Source: Myxococcota bacterium (lineage in GTDB: Bacteria; Myxococcota; Kuafuiibacteriia; Kuafuiibacteriales; Kuafuiibacteriaceae). From it: a DNA stretch of 46,941 nucleotides. Location: contig JANQQN010000522.1 of NCBI GenBank assembly GCA_028289325.1, forward strand, positions 1 through 46,941, in the 5' to 3' direction. Made by a program: the position numbers and the translations under genes. This document shows positions 41,500-46,941 of the stretch, piece by piece. Numbering within the stretch: position 1 is the first letter of the stretch; the number at the start of each line of letters is the position of its first letter. The notes beneath the pieces are model-generated. The model made no database searches and was not told the DNA's origin. It saw nothing but the letters and a program-made list of their open reading frames with translations.

Positions 41500-44400
41500 C
41501 TATTGGCGTTCGTAGGCGCCGCGATCGACAACGCCGGTCGTCCGCGGCTGCCCCGCGACGTCGGTGCCTACGGCCTCCGCACGGTCGCCGTCGTCGTCGA
41601 CGTCGGCGACGTCGGCAACCGGGTCCGCTACGTCGAGGTCGAGGTCGAGGTCGTAGACGTCGGCGACGGTTCCGCTGTTGGACGCCGGCGAGCCCATCAT
41701 CAGCGCAAGACCATCGTCGTCGCTACCCCATAGGTCGTCGGGACCATCGGGATCACCAACGTCTACGAAGAGCGGATCCGAAACAGAGTTGTTGCCGTCG
41801 TCCTGCAGCGTACACCGCGGAGTGCAAGCCGCGGTGTTCGGGCCTGGGAATCCTCCCGCCACGATCGAGTACGCCAGCTGCACCGTCCCTCCCGCGCTTC
41901 CGCTCGACCCCGTATAGATCTCCGATGCTTCCGGAGACATACGAATCGTTCCCAGTCGATTCGACCAAGACAGGGCGTTGGCCAGCCGGAGCACGGATCC
42001 ATTCCACATCGAGATCGCCCCACCGAGGTGACCTTCGTTATCGAACATGGTGACATGGCTCAGCCGCATGGTCCCGGCGGCGAATCCACAGATGGCGCCG
42101 CCCAGGATCGCCCTATTCGCAACGAACACAAGATTCGAGCCCTCGACATCGCCATTCGTGGTGAGGATACCGCCGCCGCCCGGCCCCGGCGAGCTGAGCG
42201 ACTGAATCGCTTCGTTGGCGTGAAAGATCGTATGCGAGATGATCAGGCGGCCATCTCGCTTCACGTTGATTCCGCCACCGCCCGCACCGCCGATGTTTCG
42301 TTCAAACACACTGTCGGTCATTTCGACGACGCTGCGGGTGAAGGTCATGCCCCCGCCTTCCCAGCCGGTGTTGGCAGTGAACCAGGCCCCATAAAACCTT
42401 GGTTGCGCGTTCCCGTCGAAGTAGGCGCCTGGGCCGACCCCCGCCTCGTTCTCCAAGATCCACACGTTGCGAAACGTCGGCGCGCCCGTGTGGCCGTAGA
42501 TTCCACCGCCGAAGCCGCCCCCGCCCCCGGCGTTGAACGCGCCGCGGGTGATGGTGACCCCGTCGAGGATCGAGTCGGGACCCGCGCCCCCCGACGTCAC
42601 CACATGCTTGATGTTGTCACTGCTTCCGGCATCACCGATCTCTCCGCTCAAAACGGTGCCATTGGTCGCAGGGTCGGGGTTCCGGTCCTCGCGCGTAGCC
42701 TCCGTCGCGCTGAAACCGCCGTAGATCGAGACACCGGCGGGCAGGGTGAAGCTGTCGTCTCTGGAGTCTCCCGGCACGTAGGTTCCTGCCGCGATCCAAA
42801 CTTCGTCGCCCTGCTCCGCGGCCGCAAGGGCGCTCTGAAGGTCGGAGAACGCATCGGTCCAGCTCGTACCGTCGTTCGCGCCCGAAGCATTGGCGTCGAC
42901 GAAGACAGTACGAGGCGAGGGGGCAGGCACACCATCGGTCTCATAAGCACCGATGTCCGGGCCAGCGCCGACGACGCGAGGGTTGCCGCTGATGTCAACC
43001 ATCGCCGGCTCTTCGTCGTCACCGTCACCGTCGTAGTCGCCGACGTCGGGAACAGGCTCGCGACGATCGCCGTCGAGATCGATGTCGGCCAGGTCGGCGT
43101 TGGACGCGTAGCCGATCGCCGGCGAGCTCGGCATGAGCCTCAGCCCATCGTCCTCGGTCCCCCATATGCCATCGGGACCTTCTGCGTCCGACGCATCGAC
43201 GAACACCGGGTCGATGTCCATGATGGCGCCGCCATCGAAGCCACGGTCGACGGGACGGGAGTCCCACGGACTCCCGCCGGTGTCATGAACGATGGATCGT
43301 GTCGCTTCAATGCCGTTCCCGTTGAAGGCTATGCCGCCAGTAGTGGCAGTGTTGCCCCACACAATCGAGTTGTGAATCATGACCATCGCTTCGAAGTTGA
43401 GGACGTACACCGCGCCCCCCGCGCCGATGGACTCGTTGTTGACGATGGTCGAATGAGAAACGCTCACGTCTCGACGCGCGCCAATCGCGCCTCCGTTGCG
43501 ACCTTTGTTTCGAGTCATGACCGTGTACTGAACGGTGATCCTCGCGATGGAGCCGCTCGACGCAAACAGAGCACCACCCCAGCCTTCCTCAGCCTCATTG
43601 TCTGCAAACACCGCGTGGCTAACCATGACATCGCCGGTACGGACGCTCATCGCACCGCCCGCGCGCTGAGCCGTATTCCCGAGAAACGTCACGCGTGAGA
43701 AGGTCCCGCCGCCGCCGTCGACCGAAACGGCTCCCCCCGCACCATTGCCCCCGGGCCCAACGCGGACGTCGTTATCCTCAAACGTCGTATCCCGAACGGT
43801 CGCCGTCGCGCCGCCCTGACTGATGAACAGACCGCCCCCCTGGGTCCGCGCTTGGTTGCCGACGAATCGGCAACCGTCGACCCGTGTATGTCCATCGCCC
43901 GTTACATAGAGGCCACCGCCGGAGGCACCCGATGATGCCAAACGGCTATTATTGCCCTCGAAGATGACATTCCGAAAAGTTGCATTGCCGCCGAGACTCG
44001 CCGCGCCTCCACCACTTCCACTCAACCACGTCGAATGGTTGTCTACGATATATAAGTTGGACAGCAGCGGTGCGCCGCCGTCCGTGACGAGCCCTCCTCC
44101 GTACGGGCTGCCGTTGGTTCCGGTATTTCCGCCGGTGATGGTGAAGCCGTCGACCCAGGTTCCTTGCTCCGCATCGATAAGCTGAACGACCGAGTACGTA
44201 TTGTCGTCGAGGTTGGTATCGCTGATGTTGTCGCCGTCGGCGTCCGAGTCATCGTCGTTGAGATCGCCACTGAGAATCGTCAGGAAGGTTCCGGCGTCCC
44301 GTTCGCATTCGCGATCCTCTTGATCACCAAATCCCCCGAGCAAGGCGACCTGCGACGGGACAACGAAGGAGACGCTGCGCTCGGCCGAGCTCACATTCGT

Positions 44401-44775
44401 GCCGTCCGCGGGCACGACCGGGCGATACACGCCTTGTGCGACCCAAACCTGCTGGCCAGGGACCGCGGACTCGAGCGCCATGACCAGGTCGTTGAATGCC
44501 GTGGCCCACGTCCGACCGTCGCCCCCCGCGGCCGCATCATCATCGACGTAAACCACGGTGTTCGCTTGAGGTAGAGGACCACACGGCTCAGGCCCGACAT
44601 CGATGCTCGCGTCTTCTCCGCCGCCCGCGTCATCAGGTGCGTGGCCGGCGTCCACGCTCGCATCGACGGGCATTGCGTCGGGCCGCGGGTCGGGGTCGCC
44701 GGGGTTGCTACACGCCACAGCCAGCCCGGCCGAAGCCCAAAAAAGAGATATCGCTGCACTTCCCGTCGACCTCAT
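41500..44775 (-). CDS. Large lipoprotein with two parallel beta-helix (choice-of-anchor-Q-like) modules
   Basis: 1,091 residues. The signal peptide ends in AVAC (lipobox, Cys22), followed by an Asp/Ala/Gly-rich spacer (residues about 23-65). Two related modules follow. The first starts TVVYVDDDAAAGGDGRTWATA at about residue 73, the second TVFVDANASGANDGTSWTDA at about residue 621, each continuing with V-W-V/I-A-x-G-x-Y-x-P and then a right-handed beta-helix of GG-rich rungs (SGGGAASLGGNATFRNVIF, GAGGGGINVKRDG). Module ends read RVVGAGPDIGAYET and TTGVVDRGAYER, the choice-of-anchor-Q style. Near the C-terminus a run of alternating Asp-Leu/Val (DLDLDLDVADPVADVADVD) could bind calcium. This is a surface adhesin or polysaccharide-binding protein in type; no catalytic residues were recognised. 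It lies downstream of an NmrA-like SDR on the same strand. Confidence 0.85.
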   Translation of the reverse strand: MRSTGSAAISLFWASAGLAVACSNPGDPDPRPDAMPVDASVDAGHAPDDAGGGEDASIDVGPEPCGPLPQANTVVYVDDDAAAGGDGRTWATAFNDLVMALESAVPGQQVWVAQGVYRPVVPADGTNVSSAERSVSFVVPSQVALLGGFGDQEDRECERDAGTFLTILSGDLNDDDSDADGDNISDTNLDDNTYSVVQLIDAEQGTWVDGFTITGGNTGTNGSPYGGGLVTDGGAPLLSNLYIVDNHSTWLSGSGGGAASLGGNATFRNVIFEGNNSRLASSGASGGGLYVTGDGHTRVDGCRFVGNQARTQGGGLFISQGGATATVRDTTFEDNDVRVGPGGNGAGGAVSVDGGGGTFSRVTFLGNTAQRAGGAMSVRTGDVMVSHAVFADNEAEEGWGGALFASSGSIARITVQYTVMTRNKGRNGGAIGARRDVSVSHSTIVNNESIGAGGAVYVLNFEAMVMIHNSIVWGNTATTGGIAFNGNGIEATRSIVHDTGGSPWDSRPVDRGFDGGAIMDIDPVFVDASDAEGPDGIWGTEDDGLRLMPSSPAIGYASNADLADIDLDGDRREPVPDVGDYDGDGDDEEPAMVDISGNPRVVGAGPDIGAYETDGVPAPSPRTVFVDANASGANDGTSWTDAFSDLQSALAAAEQGDEVWIAAGTYVPGDSRDDSFTLPAGVSIYGGFSATEATREDRNPDPATNGTVLSGEIGDAGSSDNIKHVVTSGGAGPDSILDGVTITRGAFNAGGGGGFGGGIYGHTGAPTFRNVWILENEAGVGPGAYFDGNAQPRFYGAWFTANTGWEGGGMTFTRSVVEMTDSVFERNIGGAGGGGINVKRDGRLIISHTIFHANEAIQSLSSPGPGGGGILTTNGDVEGSNLVFVANRAILGGAICGFAAGTMRLSHVTMFDNEGHLGGAISMWNGSVLRLANALSWSNRLGTIRMSPEASEIYTGSSGSAGGTVQLAYSIVAGGFPGPNTAACTPRCTLQDDGNNSVSDPLFVDVGDPDGPDDLWGSDDDGLALMMGSPASNSGTVADVYDLDLDLDVADPVADVADVDDDGDRAEAVGTDVAGQPRTTGVVDRGAYERQ

Positions 44776-45001
44776 CGGTCCGCTAGCCTAGCTGGACAAG
44801 AAGACAGGTTAAAGGGTGGGAGGATAACTTGCCGATATCTCGGCCACGTGTTCTCCCCCGATCGGCGTGGAACCTGGTCGAGGCCTTCGTGAACCGAAGC
44901 ACCGAGCACAAGGCCCGTGGTCTCTGGCTCGGCCCCCGAGTATCTTGGTTGGCTGACCGGGACCGGGACTATCGCATCCGATGTTGCACAACGCATTCTG
45001 A

Positions 45002-45916
45002 CTACTCGTCGCGACACGCCGTGCCGATCTTATGATTCGAAGTCGCGAACCGTCTCGCGGCGAGCTCCGCAAAGAAAGCTTGCAGCCGACGATGTCCCGT
45101 AGTGGGGGCGACGGCCCCCTCGGCGTTAACGAAATGAAAGCCACCGAGCAAAGCAGCGAGGTTGCGGTTGAACGGGGCGGTGACCGCCGCCGCGGCGCGA
45201 AGAAAGCAAAGGGGGAGCACCGCGAACCGGGGCGGTTTCCCCAGGGCCTCAAAGGCCAACTCGCCGATACCGCGCATCGTCAGCACCTCTGGCCCCCCCA
45301 CATCAACGTCGGTCGAGGGTGAATCCGTGGATATGAGACCGGCGACGAGATCTCCGACATCAGCCCCATGGATCGGATTGACCTCCGCCGAGCCATCGCC
45401 AAACAGCCAGACTCGTCCCTGGGCGGCCATGTTGAAGATCTCCTCCATGTCATTGAACAGACCCGTGGGCCGGATGATGGTCTCACGTAGGTTGGAAAGC
45501 CGGAGCCGGTCCGTGACCTGCTCTTTTGCTTCGAATAGGTCGATTTGGGACCGATGCGAAGGCGCTCCAAAGACGCTCACGTAGATGAAGCGCTCGGTCC
45601 CCGCACGCTCCGCTTCCTCGAGCAGCGCGAGATTGGCATCGCGATCGACCTGCCAATAGGTCGGATGACGCGAAAGCTGCCGGACGCCGATGGTGCTCAA
45701 AAGAATGTCCATGCCCTCCGCGAGTCCGTCGAGGGTCTCGGGCTCCGTCGCTCGGCCCTCGAACACCTCGTCGAAGACGCTCCCCGCCGGGCCCAGGCGC
45801 TTCTTGTCCCTGACCAAAGCCCGAATGAAGTGCCCGTGCGCCTTTAATGCCCGTGTCGTGTGGCTTCCGAGATAACCCGTCGCGCCGGCAACCACGATCC
45901 GCTTGCTTGGATTCAT
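45002..45916 (-). CDS. NmrA-like NAD(P)-binding SDR (atypical)
   Basis: 304 residues from ATG 45916. The N-terminus IVVAGATGYLGSHTTRALKAHG carries the GxxGxxG NAD(P) motif of atypical SDRs (NmrA/HSCARG group). The body includes LLSTIGVRQLSRHPTYWQVD, ERFIYVSVFGAPSHRSQ and IIRPTGLFNDMEEIF, which match the NmrA-type NAD-dependent epimerase fold. No YxxxK pair in the classical position was seen, so it may act as a redox sensor or regulatory subunit rather than an oxidoreductase. About 226 bp lie between this gene's stop and the beta-helix gene start. Confidence 0.82.
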   Translation of the reverse strand: MNPSKRIVVAGATGYLGSHTTRALKAHGHFIRALVRDKKRLGPAGSVFDEVFEGRATEPETLDGLAEGMDILLSTIGVRQLSRHPTYWQVDRDANLALLEEAERAGTERFIYVSVFGAPSHRSQIDLFEAKEQVTDRLRLSNLRETIIRPTGLFNDMEEIFNMAAQGRVWLFGDGSAEVNPIHGADVGDLVAGLISTDSPSTDVDVGGPEVLTMRGIGELAFEALGKPPRFAVLPLCFLRAAAAVTAPFNRNLAALLGGFHFVNAEGAVAPTTGHRRLQAFFAELAARRFATSNHKIGTACRDE

Positions 45917-46223
45917 ACGTATTCTCCTTCTGGGTTGGGCAGACTTCAGGCCGTGGTTTCGTTGGCCGGTGGGCTTTGATGCCCTGGCCGGGCCAAGGCC
46001 AATGAAGCGGTCTACAAGGCCGAGAAAGGCCAGAACGGGTTTGGGAATAGTTCTAGTTGATCGTCATTGTCGGGTCCCTTTCGCTCGGTGGTTCAGCAGG
46101 AAGCGGGCCACTGTCGCCGGATGTCGAAAAAGACCAGATCGGCCGCCAATCCCGCGCCTTCGACGAGGATACCGCCATGATATTTCGCGGGCGTGGCGGT
46201 ACAGCCCGTGAAATAGAACGGGA
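45917..46223. other. Intergenic region upstream of the NmrA-like gene
   Basis: About 307 bp with no supported gene. It should hold the promoter of the minus-strand NmrA-like gene and the upstream part of the decayed regulator on the plus strand. No confident promoter pair or hairpin was recognised. Confidence 0.4.
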
Positions 46224-46694
46224 ATAGACAACGACGAGTTCGCAGCGCTGTCCTTCAGGGAGGTCGCGCTGCGCATCTGCGGCCATCTCGAGGCCCATGA
46301 AGGCCTCGAGAGACGCCTGAAGTTGCTTCGCACGCGCGTGCCGGTGGACCGAGTGTTCCTCGAAACGTTCGAACCCGGAACGGGTGCGATGCGCACCATC
46401 GCGACCGCCGACGCTCGCCGCGGCCAGGCCCTGGACGTATTGACCGCCCTCTCTCCGCAAGCGCGCGCAGCGATTGAAGCCCGCACGGTTGAAGAATCGA
46501 CCTACGACATCTTCAACGACGCGCAGACGGAGCCGGCGACGGTCGACATTGTATCGACACCACGGCATCCCTCTCGAGGCGGCCGGACCCTTGAAGGTCG
46601 AGGGCCCCGACGGCGCCGCCGCGCGAAAGGTCAACTCGATCTCGATGCTCTTGGGGCACCGTCGCCTGGTCCGTTCCGAAGTTCGGTATCGTGA
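46224..46694 (+). pseudogene. Decayed sigma-54 activator, GAF-like N-terminal remnant
   Basis: Reading from 46224 gives DNDEFAALSFREVALRICG, LLRTRVPVDRVFLETFEPGTG and MRTIATADARRGQALDVLTALSPQARAAIEA. This closely resembles the first GAF half of sigma-54-interacting regulators common in deltaproteobacteria. The codon where the start is expected is ATA (46224-46226), and an upstream TGA lies at 46209-46211. After about residue 105 the frame turns into Arg-rich nonsense and stops at 46694; the AAA+ and HTH domains are absent. A downstream TTG at 46323 is the first usable start and would miss the domain's N-terminus. Point mutation plus truncation or frameshift is the simplest reading. Confidence 0.55.
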
Positions 46695-46938
46695 GCGCAG
46701 CCGCCGTCCTCGATCGCGCAGGATGGCCTGCGCTCATGAAGCTGCTGAGCCGGATCGTAGCCGAGAAAGTGGACACCGAAACCCGACGTGGCCGTCGGCT
46801 CGGCAGGGCCGCAAGCTCTATTTACGAGCGCGCAGCAGTAGGGAGTACGGCATCATCGCCATGCCCGCGACGTAGGGCTCCTGGTGGGCGATCTGCTGGG
46901 TCGGCCGTGGCTCGCCGGCGTGTTCAAGTACTAAGCCC
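46640..46938 (+). pseudogene. Multi-frame coding remnant at the right edge
   Basis: Three plus-strand frames each hold a protein-like piece in succession: VAWSVPKFGIVSAAAVLDRA followed by GWPALMKLLSRIVAEKVDTE (about 46650-46775), then GRKLYLRARSSREYGIIAMP (about 46810-46870), then DVGLLVGDLLGRPWLAGVFK ending at a TAA at 46934-46936. Joining them needs two or more frameshifts. The pieces read like one hydrophobic protein's C-terminus; no family is recognised. Sequencing error or gene decay are both possible. Confidence 0.3.
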
Positions 46939-46941
46939 GCC

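Noticed and set aside
41600-41670. Short tandem repeat of GAGGTC units as a possible repeat element
   Set aside because: It is in-frame coding for alternating Asp/Leu/Val near the end of the beta-helix protein, so composition explains it.
42028-43698. Long plus-strand open frame antisense to the beta-helix lipoprotein
   Set aside because: Low-complexity Val/Asp/Arg pattern created by the repetitive Gly/Asp codons on the real strand.
44829-45035. Plus-strand 68-codon frame between the beta-helix and NmrA-like genes
   Set aside because: No ribosome binding site and no family resemblance.
1-46941. CRISPR array, tRNA/rRNA genes or insertion sequences
   Set aside because: No regularly spaced repeats, no cloverleaf and no transposase motifs were seen on reading both strands; a covariance-model scan could still find a missed RNA.

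Overview
The window looks like a chromosomal segment of a high-GC, Gram-negative bacterium, most likely a myxobacterium or related Myxococcota/deltaproteobacterium. The grounds are many lipobox lipoproteins, a Cys-rich lipoprotein with Asp/Pro-rich linkers, a parallel beta-helix protein with a Gly/Asp-rich N-terminal spacer, a beta-propeller lipoprotein, a winged-helix/TPR membrane regulator, and frequent GTG/TTG starts. This is inference from style, since no rRNA or marker gene is present. I found no tRNA, rRNA, CRISPR array or transposase.

Layout. 1-6010, all on +: the 3' end of an alpha/beta hydrolase, a lipid-anchored endonuclease I-type DNase, a Cys-rich lipoprotein, an alpha-ketoglutaric semialdehyde-type aldehyde dehydrogenase, and a NarL-type two-component pair with ATGA overlap. 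6011-15200: a lower-GC block with a giant secreted Rhs/YD-repeat protein on - and a divergent zinc-peptidase-like lipoprotein on +, bounded by two perfect 13-bp hairpins. 15252-22488: a fused MFS/spermidine-synthase-like protein, an EEP-fold phosphohydrolase, an OafA-type acyltransferase and two convergent sulfotransferases. 22500-24750: gene-poor, with strong hairpins, an orphan hypothetical protein and one classic terminator. 24748-28202: a beta-propeller lipoprotein behind a ToxR-like TPR regulator, a small membrane protein and a truncated LysR gene.

28316-32140, all on +: AraC regulator, NTF2-like secreted protein, AraC-GyrI regulator, SRPBCC protein, then a clear TPP riboswitch placed directly before a short-chain dehydrogenase. 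No thiamine biosynthesis or transport gene is in the window, so the riboswitch ties this SDR to thiamine status; this is the most informative regulatory finding. 32218-34331 on -: a membrane histidine kinase followed by a one-helix membrane protein, without a response regulator. 34723-38431 on +: two lipoproteins. 38730-41438 on +: a KefG-like quinone reductase and a KefC-like K+/H+ antiporter carrying a His/Asp-rich insertion. 41500-45916 on -: a duplicated beta-helix lipoprotein and an NmrA-like SDR. The right end holds decayed coding sequence, including the GAF-like N-terminus of a sigma-54 activator.

The genes do not form one pathway. Themes are cell-surface and secreted proteins, envelope modification (acyl and sulfo transfer), signalling, and detoxification or ion homeostasis. 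The best candidates for unusual biology are the riboswitch-SDR unit, the Rhs protein with a membrane/lipobox segment embedded just before its core, and the His-rich KefC variant.
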